Part shown: positions 1-6,770 of the stretch, piece after piece | Numbering within the stretch: position 1 is the stretch's first letter | How the letters are laid out: each line of letters starts with the position of its first letter | Origin: Candidatus Thorarchaeota archaeon MP11T_1 | GTDB taxonomy: Archaea; Asgardarchaeota; Thorarchaeia; Thorarchaeales; Thorarchaeaceae | Direction: 5' to 3' | Length of the DNA: 10,322 nucleotides | NCBI GenBank assembly: GCA_002825515.1 | Contig: PJET01000160.1 | Span: 1-10,322, forward strand | Notes under the pieces: model-generated | Databases searched by the model: none | What the model saw: only the letters and a program-made list of their open reading frames with translations | What the model was told of the DNA's origin: nothing | Made by a program: the position numbers and the translations under genes

Positions 1-2
1 GG

Positions 3-380
3 CTAGAGTGGTACGTTCTCTGTAGACATTGTCCCTGCTATGAATTCTCTGGGAAAGAACATGGAAAAGAAAATCGTTTCTATTGTTTGGGTAATTGGGG
101 GAGCCCCAAACTATTCAAGTATAAACCAGGTCACATTAGTCGTTTAGGGCAAGCAACTTTTTTGGGATTTACTGGCTTCTTTCTCTTCTTTCCAATTGTG
201 TACTTTATTGACCGGTGGGAATTTGTACTCTTCCAGTTGGTCATGGCAGTTTCATTTCTAGTCACACTGAGACACTGGGCATGTTCACGATGTCCTAATT
301 TTGGATGTATTTTGAACTATGTTCCTGAACATGACCGTCAGAAGTTTTTAGAAAGTTTGAACAGGGGAGATATCTACTAG
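3..380 (+). CDS. Cys-rich two-helix membrane protein, 5' truncated
   Basis: The reading frame is open from the window edge (codon 3-5) to the TAG at 378-380, giving 125 visible residues; no ATG or GTG lies in frame near the edge, so the true start is outside the window. The TTG at 87 is probably an internal leucine codon, because the upstream codons encode a plausible conserved cysteine motif (CRHCPCY, codons 21-41, then FYCLGNWGSPKLF from about 78). Two hydrophobic segments follow (residues about 50-65 and 70-85 of the visible part), then a second cysteine cluster, WACSRCPNFGCILNYVP, and a charged tail. The paired cysteine clusters flanking two membrane helices suggest a metal-binding integral membrane protein, which is inference. 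I have a vague impression of similar unnamed archaeal proteins but cannot name a family or function. The product is likely real; its role is unknown. Confidence 0.72.
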   Translation, partial: LEWYVLCRHCPCYEFSGKEHGKENRFYCLGNWGSPKLFKYKPGHISRLGQATFLGFTGFFLFFPIVYFIDRWEFVLFQLVMAVSFLVTLRHWACSRCPNFGCILNYVPEHDRQKFLESLNRGDIY

Positions 381-391
381 TTTTTAATGAG
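379..391 (+). promoter_or_regulatory. TATA-like box before the GyrI-like gene
   Basis: The stretch AGTTTTTAATGAG lies about 21-33 bases before the ATG at 412, and no Shine-Dalgarno sequence precedes that ATG. This fits an archaeal TATA box driving a leaderless or short-leader transcript. The T-run could equally be the U-tract terminating the preceding gene, which ends at 380. The assignment is by eye only. Confidence 0.3.
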
Positions 392-411
392 TCATTTGGC
401 TGTGAACTTCG

Positions 412-1017
412 ATGGAGAAAATCGATTATAAGAAAGTCTTCAAGGAATTTTACAATTCACCACGAAATCCAGTTATTGTCCAAGTACCTCAATTTAATTT
501 CATCATGGTTGATGGAAAAGGTGATCCAAATACATCCCAAGAATATCAAGAAGCTCTAGGAGTACTATATGGCGTTTCCTATTCCATCAAATTCAATCTG
601 AAGAAAGAAAGTCGAGTTGACTACAAGGTTATGCCACTGGAAGGACTATGGTGGGTAGAAGACGACCTGAATTTTGGCATGGAGAAGAAAGATAAATGGT
701 CATGGACTGCGATGATTATGCAACCCAACGCAGTCACCCATAATGATGTAATTGAAGCAAAATCTCAACTCCAAATTAAAAAGAAGCCTGTGGCTCTTCC
801 CAAAGTCAGGTTCGAAGCATTCAAGGAAGGTCTAGCAGTTCAGATAATGTATTTGGGACCATATTCTGATGAAGCCCCCACTATCGAGAGGCTTCATGCA
901 TTTGCTGAATCCGAAGGATATTCTCTACGTGGTAAACATCACGAAATCTATCTTGGCGACCCTCGAAGAACCGCACCTGAGAAACTTAGAACAATCATTA
1001 GACAACCAATAGAATAG
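412..1017 (+). CDS. GyrI-like small-molecule-binding domain protein
   Basis: A 201-residue soluble protein matching the GyrI-like family of about 200-residue single-domain proteins (COG4832 type). Visible family signatures are FIMVDGKGDPN (about 30-40), PLEGLWW (75-81), GPYSDEAPTIE (149-159) and the C-terminal KHHEIYLGDPRRTAPEKL (175-192). The fold is the SHS2-repeat ligand-binding domain also found in the effector domain of BmrR/Rob-type regulators. Some stand-alone members hydrolyse cyclopropanoid genotoxins using a conserved glutamate; Glu178 in the HHEIY motif may be that residue, which is inference. There is no DNA-binding domain, so it is not itself a regulator. The ATG at 412 gives the expected N-terminus (MEKIDYKK) and no Shine-Dalgarno is visible. 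A drug exporter-like EamA gene follows 49 bases downstream on the same strand, so a role in handling small toxic molecules is possible but unproven. Confidence 0.9.
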   Translation: MEKIDYKKVFKEFYNSPRNPVIVQVPQFNFIMVDGKGDPNTSQEYQEALGVLYGVSYSIKFNLKKESRVDYKVMPLEGLWWVEDDLNFGMEKKDKWSWTAMIMQPNAVTHNDVIEAKSQLQIKKKPVALPKVRFEAFKEGLAVQIMYLGPYSDEAPTIERLHAFAESEGYSLRGKHHEIYLGDPRRTAPEKLRTIIRQPIE

Positions 1018-1066
1018 AGCTCGTTCAGTAATGTTTTAGTTTAGGTCTTGGTTTGGAATTCTCTCG

Positions 1067-1969
1067 ATGCAAATTTCAACTGACTTGCTTATCGGAAGCG
1101 CGATTAGTCTAATTGCTGCTTTTCTATGGGCGATTGCAACCAACGTCTACAAATCTCAGAGCAAAGAAGCAACACCACTTGCTATCACAACTCTAAAAAT
1201 GTGGTTATCACTGCTTGTTATGACAATATTAGTTATGCTACCTTTTCGGACAACACCATTTTTTCTACCATTTGAGTCGGTCGTGTTTCTAGCATCTTCA
1301 GTGACAATAGGTCTAGTGTTTGGGGATATTGCATTCTTGACGTCACAAGAACGTATTGGAGTTTCTTACGCATTTCCAATTGCAACAACATACCCAATTG
1401 CGACTTATATAATTGCGATATTTGTAGTTGATGAAGAAATAATTCTAACTCGATTTCTTGGTATCATTCTAGCAGTTGCAGGCATCATGCTCATATCCAG
1501 AGAGCAAGCGGTTAATCGGAATAATAAGAGATCGAAAGATTTTGACAGAATAGGAATTGTTTTGGCTCTTTTGACAGCTTTATGTTGGTCAGTTGGAAGT
1601 GTTTTACTTCAACTTGGAGTTGCTAGTGTCGATCCAATTGATGCCAACTTTGTAAGAATGATTTTTGGTTCTGGCTTACTAGCACCTATCTTTCTTGGAG
1701 CGATTCAACGTGGAATGCAAAAACCCAGCAAACGTGCAACTAAGATAATTCTCTTTGCAGCATTTTTTGGAATGGCAGCTGGTTCATTGCTGTACACGTA
1801 CGCGGTGAAGCTCGTGGGAGCCACAGTTTCAGCGGTGCTTGGTTCTGTATCACCTCTATTTGCACTACCAATCTCAATCTTCTTTTTGAAGGAAGAATAT
1901 ACTTACAGGTCAATACTTGGGGCTCTGATGACTGTTTCAGGAGTCATTCTTGTAGTGCTAATGGTATAG
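1067..1969 (+). CDS. EamA/DMT-family transporter
   Basis: A 300-residue protein with ten predicted membrane helices arranged as two EamA repeats (about 8-144 and 162-299), the usual size and layout of the drug/metabolite transporter superfamily. Repeat 1 ends with a helix containing LGIILAVAGIMLISRE and repeat 2 with LGALMTVSGVILVVLMV, the characteristic EamA closing helix. Each repeat has the FLWAIATNVYK or LCWSVGSVLLQ type of opening helix. It acts in the cytoplasmic membrane, probably as an exporter or exchanger of small metabolites; the substrate cannot be read from sequence. The ATG at 1067 lacks a Shine-Dalgarno, but a T-rich TATA-like stretch lies about 25-33 bases upstream (TTTTAGTTTA near 1034-1043). 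Its stop codon is only three bases from the stop of the convergent corA gene. Confidence 0.93.
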   Translation: MQISTDLLIGSAISLIAAFLWAIATNVYKSQSKEATPLAITTLKMWLSLLVMTILVMLPFRTTPFFLPFESVVFLASSVTIGLVFGDIAFLTSQERIGVSYAFPIATTYPIATYIIAIFVVDEEIILTRFLGIILAVAGIMLISREQAVNRNNKRSKDFDRIGIVLALLTALCWSVGSVLLQLGVASVDPIDANFVRMIFGSGLLAPIFLGAIQRGMQKPSKRATKIILFAAFFGMAAGSLLYTYAVKLVGATVSAVLGSVSPLFALPISIFFLKEEYTYRSILGALMTVSGVILVVLMV

Positions 1970-1972
1970 CAT

Positions 1973-3037
1973 TCAAATCCAGTCAATTCTTCTGAAATAG
2001 AACACAAGACTTGTAGTCACTATGAGCATTGCAGCGAGAAAGATGGGATATCCAAAAGCACCTAGCAAATCAATTTCAGGAATCCATTGCCAATTCATTC
2101 CATATATGCTTGCCATGAGTGTAAGTGGAATGAATATTGTTGAAACAACCGTGAGGACCTTCATTACTCCATTCATTTTATTACTCACACTAGACAGATA
2201 GATATCGAGCATACCTGTAATTGACTCACGATATGTTTCAACATGATCCGTCACACGAATAACATGATCATAGAGGTCTCGAAGATATACATCCATGTCC
2301 TTATCAATAAATGATCGAGCATCACGCTGCAATTTCAAAACAACCTCTCTCAGAGGCCAAATATGTCTTCTAAAAGAGAGAAGGTCTCGTTTTATTTTGT
2401 ATATGCGATTTAACATGTCTGTGGTAGCCTGCTCAATCAACTCATCCTCAAGATCTTCGATAGAATCACCAATCCTTTCAAGCACTACGAAGTACTTGTC
2501 CACCAAGAGGTCAAGGATCGTGTATACTAGGTAATCTGGTCCACCCGAGCGTATCCGGCTATCTGAACGTCGTGCCCGGTCCCGAATTGAGTCAAAGAGA
2601 TCATCTGCTGATTCTTGAAAAGAGAGAACAAAGTTTTTGCCAAATGCAATTGAAACTTGTTCAGATTGAAGAGTTCCTTTTGTCTGATGAAAGTCATACT
2701 CACGAAAGACAATGTAGACACTTTGGGGCATTATCTCCAATTTGGGTCGTTGACCAACACTTGGGATATCTTCAATCACCAATGGATGCAACTTATAATA
2801 CTCGCAAACTCTCTCAATGATCTCAACATCGTGTACCCCTCTTACATGAACCCACTTTATTGCTTCTGGATCCAATGGTGGACTACAATCATCCAAGGAG
2901 TCAGCAATATATTCTCTCATTTGATCTCTTGCGAATTCCATGATGCTGATAGTTACTTTTTCAGTTCGATCGATTCCTGTATGGACAACGGTACCAGGAG
3001 GAAGACCATATTTTTCAGCCATATCATCTTGACTCAT
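1973..3037 (-). CDS. corA: CorA-family Mg2+/Co2+ channel
   Basis: A 354-residue protein of normal CorA length. The long N-terminal cytoplasmic alpha/beta and helical domain spans about 1-290, including the typical LHPLVIEDI (83-91) and QRPKLE (96-101) motifs and the long stalk helix. Two C-terminal membrane helices follow (about 291-311 and 329-348). The signature YGMNW sits at 312-316, directly after the first helix, with WIPEID in the short periplasmic loop, matching the GMN selectivity motif of CorA. It forms a pentameric, magnesium-gated divalent cation channel in the membrane; Mg2+ is the likely substrate, and Co2+ or Ni2+ cannot be excluded. The ATG at 3037 is preceded by a TATA-like box about 21-27 bases away and no clear Shine-Dalgarno, suggesting a short leader. 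The zinc-ribbon gene lies 64 bases upstream on the same strand. An alternative start is Met6 (3022). Confidence 0.95.
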   Translation of the reverse strand: MSQDDMAEKYGLPPGTVVHTGIDRTEKVTISIMEFARDQMREYIADSLDDCSPPLDPEAIKWVHVRGVHDVEIIERVCEYYKLHPLVIEDIPSVGQRPKLEIMPQSVYIVFREYDFHQTKGTLQSEQVSIAFGKNFVLSFQESADDLFDSIRDRARRSDSRIRSGGPDYLVYTILDLLVDKYFVVLERIGDSIEDLEDELIEQATTDMLNRIYKIKRDLLSFRRHIWPLREVVLKLQRDARSFIDKDMDVYLRDLYDHVIRVTDHVETYRESITGMLDIYLSSVSNKMNGVMKVLTVVSTIFIPLTLMASIYGMNWQWIPEIDLLGAFGYPIFLAAMLIVTTSLVFYFRRIDWI

Positions 3038-3053
3038 TTGGGTCCACTAAATA

Positions 3054-3066
3054 GGGCATAAAAGGG
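3054..3066 (-). promoter_or_regulatory. TATA-like box before corA
   Basis: Read on the minus strand the sequence is CCCTTTTATGCCC, an archaeal-style TATA-like core flanked by C and G runs, centred about 23 bases before the corA ATG. The lack of a Shine-Dalgarno at corA suggests transcription starts at or very near the start codon. If real, corA has its own promoter despite the upstream same-strand zinc-ribbon gene. Confidence 0.4.
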
Positions 3067-3101
3067 ATAATATTAGAAAGTGAGGATTACAAGGATTTCT
3101 G

Positions 3102-3302
3102 CTAACTGCCATTTTCCTTCTGCTTTTGGTCTGAAGTATAACGTTGATGCCAAAAGTTTTTGATACTCTGCCGCACCTTGTTGGAATTTATGGGTTTTCC
3201 ATCATCATCGAGACAAAAAATGCAATAATAATCTTCATTGTACTTCCGCAACATTTTCTCACAGTTTTCTCGTGTTGCTCCACATGAAATGCACTTTTTC
3301 AT
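3102..3302 (-). CDS. Small zinc-ribbon protein
   Basis: A 66-residue protein that begins MKKCISCG and carries two CxxC pairs, Cys4/Cys7 and Cys27/Cys30 (YYCIFCLDDDG), a four-cysteine zinc-ribbon arrangement. The order CxSCG, then YCxxCxDDxG, then a helical tail (about 40-52) resembles the small 'putative zinc ribbon' proteins found alone in many archaea and bacteria. The tail is charged and probably disordered. I chose the ATG at 3302 because these proteins usually start MxxCxSCG. The frame remains open upstream to an ATG at 3389 and a TTG at 3410, which would add a hydrophobic segment (IDALMMLLIMLLELSL) and give 95 or 102 residues. A TATA-like TTAATAC on the minus strand near 3411-3417, about 25 bases before 3389, favours that longer form, so the start is undecided. 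Role unknown. Confidence 0.68.
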   Translation of the reverse strand: MKKCISCGATRENCEKMLRKYNEDYYCIFCLDDDGKPINSNKVRQSIKNFWHQRYTSDQKQKENGS

Positions 3303-3444
3303 GTCTATTAGCTCGCATAACGAGAGTTCTAGCAACATAATAAGCAGCATCATTAACGCATCTATTGAAGGGAGATTCACATTTTCCATATTATTACGTG
3401 AAACATTCAAGTATTAAGTCAATGACACGCACTCTGCTTCAATT

Positions 3445-3449
3445 GAGGT
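3445..3449 (+). promoter_or_regulatory. Shine-Dalgarno GAGGT deciding a GTG start
   Basis: GAGGT lies seven bases before the GTG at 3457 and supports that unusual start for the PadR-type gene. The protein sequence MKPARSELIRKILLEL also begins at the expected position for a PadR winged helix. Confidence 0.65.
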
Positions 3450-3456
3450 CAATCAG

Positions 3457-4305
3457 GTGAAGCCAGCTAGATCTGAACTGATTCGAAAGATACTACTGGA
3501 ATTAGATGGGAGTCCATCCTCGATATATGATATCCTTTACTCTTTGGCAGGACATGTCGATCCCCAGAAAACAAGACTGCCGAAATTACTGAAATCGATG
3601 GAGAGTGATGGACTTGTCGTTAGTGCACTACAACCGGGACCGTTGGGACCATATAGAAGAATCTACGAGCTGGGACCTGAGGCAGAGGATCATCTCAGGA
3701 AGGACCTCAAGAGTAGTATTGAAACTATCCTACATTTCTATAATGCTTATCGACATGAAAATCCACAGAAACTATACAATTTCTCTGAAGAGAATAAGCA
3801 ACGAAAATTCAAAGGTCGAATTCTATATGCAGCATTTCCCTACCTTAGAACCAGTGATCTTGACATAATACGAGACCTGCTCGTCAAATCAGAGGAGTCT
3901 AGTGTTTCAATTGCAGGTTCGGATTTGATTTTAGAAAAAACAGGCATAAACTATGATTTTGTAGGTAAAGACATCACAAAGCTGAACGTTGAAAGTAAGA
4001 CTTTTTCAGAAATCATCCTAAATGGTTTACCTAGTTTTGATAGACTCTCAGTAACAATTGAAGAATGCAAGAGAGTATTGGTTAGAAGAGGACGACTGCG
4101 TGTGTTGTCCCCCTTTACATTCTTTGATAAACCCGAGAAACCAACCTTGGAGGAATTTCTGAGAATAACTTCAAGCGAACTCTTTCCAGAACTAGGAATA
4201 GTTGAAGGTGGAAGAGTCAAGAGAGTCATTGAACACTACTTTCCAGATTTGGATATTTATGAAACAAGTCTTGGTGAAGTCATCTTTTGTGCAACGAAGT
4301 CGTGA
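3457..4305 (+). CDS. PadR-type winged helix fused to methyltransferase-like domain
   Basis: A 282-residue protein with two parts. Residues about 4-80 form a PadR-like winged-helix domain: an initial helix (LIRKILLELDG), the paired recognition helices (SIYDILYSLAG, then TRLPKLLKSMESDGLV) and the wing with GPYRRIYELGPEAEDHL, which matches the PadR wing pattern GPPRKYYxLTxxG. Residues about 118-280 resemble the second half of a class I methyltransferase: EIILNGLPSFD (185-195), then a helix ending in CKRVLVRRGRLRVLSPF (204-220), analogous to the 'RVLKPGGRL' strand-turn, and a late helix-strand pair. The glycine-rich SAM-binding loop is not recognisable, so catalytic activity is doubtful; the domain may be a ligand sensor. 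The protein is probably a DNA-binding regulator of itself or its neighbours. It starts at GTG with a good Shine-Dalgarno and is 81 bases before the next gene. Confidence 0.78.
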   Translation: MKPARSELIRKILLELDGSPSSIYDILYSLAGHVDPQKTRLPKLLKSMESDGLVVSALQPGPLGPYRRIYELGPEAEDHLRKDLKSSIETILHFYNAYRHENPQKLYNFSEENKQRKFKGRILYAAFPYLRTSDLDIIRDLLVKSEESSVSIAGSDLILEKTGINYDFVGKDITKLNVESKTFSEIILNGLPSFDRLSVTIEECKRVLVRRGRLRVLSPFTFFDKPEKPTLEEFLRITSSELFPELGIVEGGRVKRVIEHYFPDLDIYETSLGEVIFCATKS

Positions 4306-4386
4306 GCGTTTACGGACTCCAAAAGACGGACAAAGGAAAAGACATATGCAACTTTGTTTGCAGGCGTGGTGTGGTGAAAACACATT

Positions 4387-4818
4387 ATGTCGGAGATAAA
4401 GCAAGAATTAATCGATCTTGTAATGAATGAGAATGTTAGTGCAATCCAGATCATTGCGGATCGATTAGAAATCACAACTCCAGAGGTCATCGAAATCATT
4501 AGCCGTTTAATCGATGCAGGAGAGTTGCATGGCACTCTGACAGAGGATGGAAATCGATTCTATAGAAGTGAGGTTAAGTTATCTAAAGCACCAAAGATTG
4601 AAAGAGAAGATTCACCTCCAAGTTTCCTGAGTTTCAATGCAAGACCAGCAATCGTCACAATGATAGTGGGGGTTGTTGTTCTTTCTGGAGGAGTACTCGT
4701 GAATGCTTTCGCAGTTGATTTAATTGAAAGTAACTTTGCTGCGATTCTGATTCTATTTGGAATAATTATTATCGTGATTGGACTATACTCTCTTTCTAAA
4801 AGGAAGACTCCAGCCTAG
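4387..4818 (+). CDS. Winged-helix protein with two membrane helices (DDRGK/PCI-like)
   Basis: A 143-residue protein. Residues about 3-63 form a compact winged helix: helices IKQELIDLVMNENV, SAIQIIADRLEI and TPEVIEIISRLIDAG, then a beta wing ELHGTLTEDGNRFYRSEV. The last portion has the pattern G-x-L/I-x-D-x-G-x-F-Y seen in the PCI-type winged helix of eukaryotic DDRGK1/UFBP1 and in several archaeal winged-helix proteins; the resemblance is by eye only. A polar linker (64-85) leads to two hydrophobic helices (about 88-108 and 116-136) and a short basic tail (SKRK), so the domain is anchored to the membrane and probably faces the cytoplasm. The ATG at 4387 has only a weak GGTG upstream. It lies between the PadR-type regulator and the TauE/SafE gene on the same strand. 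Function unknown; the winged helix may bind protein rather than DNA. Confidence 0.75.
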   Translation: MSEIKQELIDLVMNENVSAIQIIADRLEITTPEVIEIISRLIDAGELHGTLTEDGNRFYRSEVKLSKAPKIEREDSPPSFLSFNARPAIVTMIVGVVVLSGGVLVNAFAVDLIESNFAAILILFGIIIIVIGLYSLSKRKTPA

Positions 4819-4877
4819 AATGAAATGTTGGATTAATAGCACATCTTAAGTACTAGTCTGATTGCGGAGCTTTCAAC

Positions 4878-4884
4878 GGAAGGA
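4878..4884 (+). promoter_or_regulatory. Shine-Dalgarno GGAAGGA deciding a TTG start
   Basis: This purine-rich site lies six bases before the TTG at 4891 but 15 bases before the in-frame ATG at 4900. The spacing favours TTG as the start of the TauE/SafE gene. Confidence 0.5.
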
Positions 4885-4890
4885 CTTGAA

Positions 4891-5859
4891 TTGCAAGAGA
4901 TGATTCTAGAAGTTGCCTTTATTGCGATATACGCATTAGGGGTCGGTACAATATCATCAATGGTAGGTATCGGTGGTGGAATATTTAATACTCCACTCTT
5001 AATGATCATCTTTTTGCTGAGTGCTCAAGTTGCTCCTGCAACAGCACTTGTTGCTGCTCTTTTTCTTGCAGTGGCGAGCACCTTTGCATATTGGAGACAG
5101 AATCCAAGACCAATCATTGCAAAAGCTGGTCTCTTTCTTGCTATAACTACGACCCCAGGATCACTAATTGGTGTTTTCCTTAGAACATTGATTGAAAACG
5201 ACTATGTATTGCGACTAATCTTTGGACTCTCACTCATGCCTATAGCAATAAAGATGCTCTTTGCAGTAAAACGTGAAAGGGGAGACATCGTTTCAGAACT
5301 TGCAGACTATAGCATATCCGATATTGCTGACAAGAGGTTGGCCATCTCTCTTTTTGGAGCTTTTATTGGAGGTGTTGCAGCAGGATTGCTCGGGATAGGT
5401 GGAGGTGCAATAATAGTTCCAGTTCTTTCAATCTTAATGGGATTGCCAATGCATGCAGCTGTAGCAACATCGATGTTTACAATGGTCTTTACCGCATCTG
5501 CTGGAACTGCAATGAATCTGGTTAGTGGGTATATCAATCCCTATTTCGCAATTTCCCTTGGGTTGGGAATGCTCATTGGTGCGCAAGTTGGTGCAAGATT
5601 AGCATGTAAGGTAAATTCTGTTCAGCTGAAGAGAGTATTTGGACTGATTCTCGTTTTCCCACTTGTGAAGATGATGAAGCTAGGTCAAATATGGCTCGAT
5701 CCGATGGATACGAGTGTCCTGGTGTCAACAGTTGGGGATATACTCATCTGGTTGTTCATTGTGATCCCAATAGGTCTCTTTAGGCTCTACCAGCTTCGAA
5801 AACAATCACTTGAGCCAGCTGTTAGAAAGGAACCTTGCGATTCTCCGACTCCAGAATAA
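4891..5859 (+). CDS. TauE/SafE-family (TSUP) membrane exporter
   Basis: A 322-residue protein with eight or nine predicted membrane helices in two homologous halves. The glycine signature appears twice: MVGIGGGIFNTPLL (24-37) and LLGIGGGAIIVPVL (166-179), each followed by an AxALVAALF or HAAVATSMF helix, the repeat unit of the TauE/SafE family. Members move small sulfur-containing or organic anions such as sulfite, sulfoacetate or thiosulfate across the cytoplasmic membrane; the actual substrate is not readable here, and no sulfur-metabolism genes are adjacent. A polar loop (about 127-150) separates the halves and a charged tail (302-322) ends the protein, which is slightly longer than the usual 250-280 residues. 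The TTG start is chosen on Shine-Dalgarno spacing; ATG at 4900 would remove three residues. It could be co-transcribed with the winged-helix gene 72 bases upstream. Confidence 0.92.
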   Translation: MQEMILEVAFIAIYALGVGTISSMVGIGGGIFNTPLLMIIFLLSAQVAPATALVAALFLAVASTFAYWRQNPRPIIAKAGLFLAITTTPGSLIGVFLRTLIENDYVLRLIFGLSLMPIAIKMLFAVKRERGDIVSELADYSISDIADKRLAISLFGAFIGGVAAGLLGIGGGAIIVPVLSILMGLPMHAAVATSMFTMVFTASAGTAMNLVSGYINPYFAISLGLGMLIGAQVGARLACKVNSVQLKRVFGLILVFPLVKMMKLGQIWLDPMDTSVLVSTVGDILIWLFIVIPIGLFRLYQLRKQSLEPAVRKEPCDSPTPE

Positions 5860-5885
5860 TAAGTATTGAAAGAAGTGGATACTTA
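5860..5885 (+). repeat. 7-base inverted repeat after the TauE/SafE gene
   Basis: TAAGTAT (5860-5866) and ATACTTA (5879-5885) are perfect reverse complements separated by 12 bases, starting immediately after the TAA stop at 5857-5859. The right arm overlaps a TATA-like ACTTAATAGG that could serve the downstream dehydrogenase gene. It may be a weak transcript-end hairpin or an operator; an AT-rich chance match is also possible. Confidence 0.35.
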
Positions 5886-5927
5886 ATAGGGAGTCTGCAT
5901 TTTGTAGATAGTTAAAGTAGATTTCAT

Positions 5928-5933
5928 AGGTGG
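5928..5933 (+). promoter_or_regulatory. Shine-Dalgarno AGGTGG before the SDR gene
   Basis: AGGTGG ends five bases before the ATG at 5939, a good match to the archaeal anti-Shine-Dalgarno and the clearest in the window. It fixes the start of the dehydrogenase. Confidence 0.6.
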
Positions 5934-5938
5934 TATAG

Positions 5939-6706
5939 ATGTTGAAATACAATCTGAATGGGAAGGTTGTCATAATTACTGGTGCTTCTGCCGGTCTGGG
6001 TGAGCAATTCGCTCATGCCTTTGCTGAGTCAGGAGCAAACGTAGTGCTGGGTGCAAGGAGAAAAGAGCTGCTAAAGAAAATCGCAGATGACGTATCTAGC
6101 AAATATCGCATTAAGGCAATTCCTGTAAAGACAGATGTTTCTAAAGAAACGGACATCATCAACCTCGTTAATACAACTGTGAAAGAATTCGGAACTGTGG
6201 ATGTATTGGTGAATAACGCTGGAATGTATATCGTCAAGCCGCTCATAGAACAGACACTTGATGACTGGAATACGGTTATGGATGTTAATCTTACATCTGC
6301 CTTTCTTGCATCTCGAGAGGTTGCCAAGATAATGATCCCAAAACAGTCAGGTTCGATAATTAACATCTCGTCTACATTTGGGTTTGGTGGAACTGAGTTC
6401 ACAGAAATCAGCTATTACGTGTCTAAGGGTGGTATGGTCACCATGACGAAAGCACTGGCTGTGGAACTTGGCAAGCATAATATTAGAGTGAATGCTATTG
6501 CACCAGGATTCTTTCCAACAGCAATGTCAATTGATGCGATTAGGGATAAAGCAATCAGTAATCGCCTAATCAGACCAAGAACTGCTCTACCAATGTTTGC
6601 AGAAAATGAATGGATTAAAGGCGCAGCTTGCTTCCTTGCAAGTGATGATGCAAGATACATTACTGGCCACACACTGGCTGTTGATGGTGGATGGCTCGCC
6701 TATTAG
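5939..6706 (+). CDS. Short-chain dehydrogenase/reductase (SDR, FabG-like)
   Basis: A 255-residue classical SDR, the usual family length. The Rossmann cofactor loop TGASAGLG is at 14-21, the structural NNAG at 92-95, the active-site Asn at 117 (MDVNLTS), the catalytic Ser at 145 (NISS), and Tyr159 and Lys163 in YYVSK. After the active site comes the common VNAIAPGFFPTAM segment (184-196), and the C-terminus ends in the typical GHTLAVDGGW. The basic residues ARR (39-41) after the second strand suggest NADP(H) preference, which is inference. The protein is a soluble NAD(P)-dependent oxidoreductase acting on an alcohol, sugar or oxoacyl group; 3-oxoacyl reductase, gluconate 5-dehydrogenase-like and other roles cannot be separated by eye. 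It is the last gene of the rightward block and is followed by a hairpin. Confidence 0.95.
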   Translation: MLKYNLNGKVVIITGASAGLGEQFAHAFAESGANVVLGARRKELLKKIADDVSSKYRIKAIPVKTDVSKETDIINLVNTTVKEFGTVDVLVNNAGMYIVKPLIEQTLDDWNTVMDVNLTSAFLASREVAKIMIPKQSGSIINISSTFGFGGTEFTEISYYVSKGGMVTMTKALAVELGKHNIRVNAIAPGFFPTAMSIDAIRDKAISNRLIRPRTALPMFAENEWIKGAACFLASDDARYITGHTLAVDGGWLAY

Positions 6707-6724
6707 TCTAAAAAGAAAAGGGAT

Positions 6725-6752
6725 AGGAAGGCAGGAGTTATCTGCCTTTCCT
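6725..6752 (+). terminator. Hairpin between convergent genes
   Basis: The arms AGGAAGGCAG (6725-6734) and CTGCCTTTCCT (6742-6752) pair along ten bases with one bulged T around a seven-base loop. The hairpin sits in the 64-base gap between the stops of the SDR gene and the leftward five-repeat membrane protein gene, so it could mark transcript ends from both sides. It lacks a strong T-run on the plus strand, and archaeal termination relies mainly on T-tracts, so its function is uncertain. Confidence 0.45.
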
Positions 6753-6770
6753 AAACATACGATTAAATCG

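Noticed and set aside
87..380. A complete 97-residue gene starting at TTG 87
   Set aside because: The frame is open to the window edge and the upstream codons encode a cysteine motif matching the one near the C-terminus, so TTG 87 is more likely internal.
2295..3061. Plus-strand open frames opposite corA
   Set aside because: They overlap a clear full-length CorA protein with all family motifs, and their own translations show no domain, start signal or sensible composition.
4387..5859. A UFMylation-type or other eukaryote-like gene cluster
   Set aside because: Only one gene has a faint DDRGK-like wing; no ubiquitin-like modifier, E1, E2 or ligase is visible in the window.
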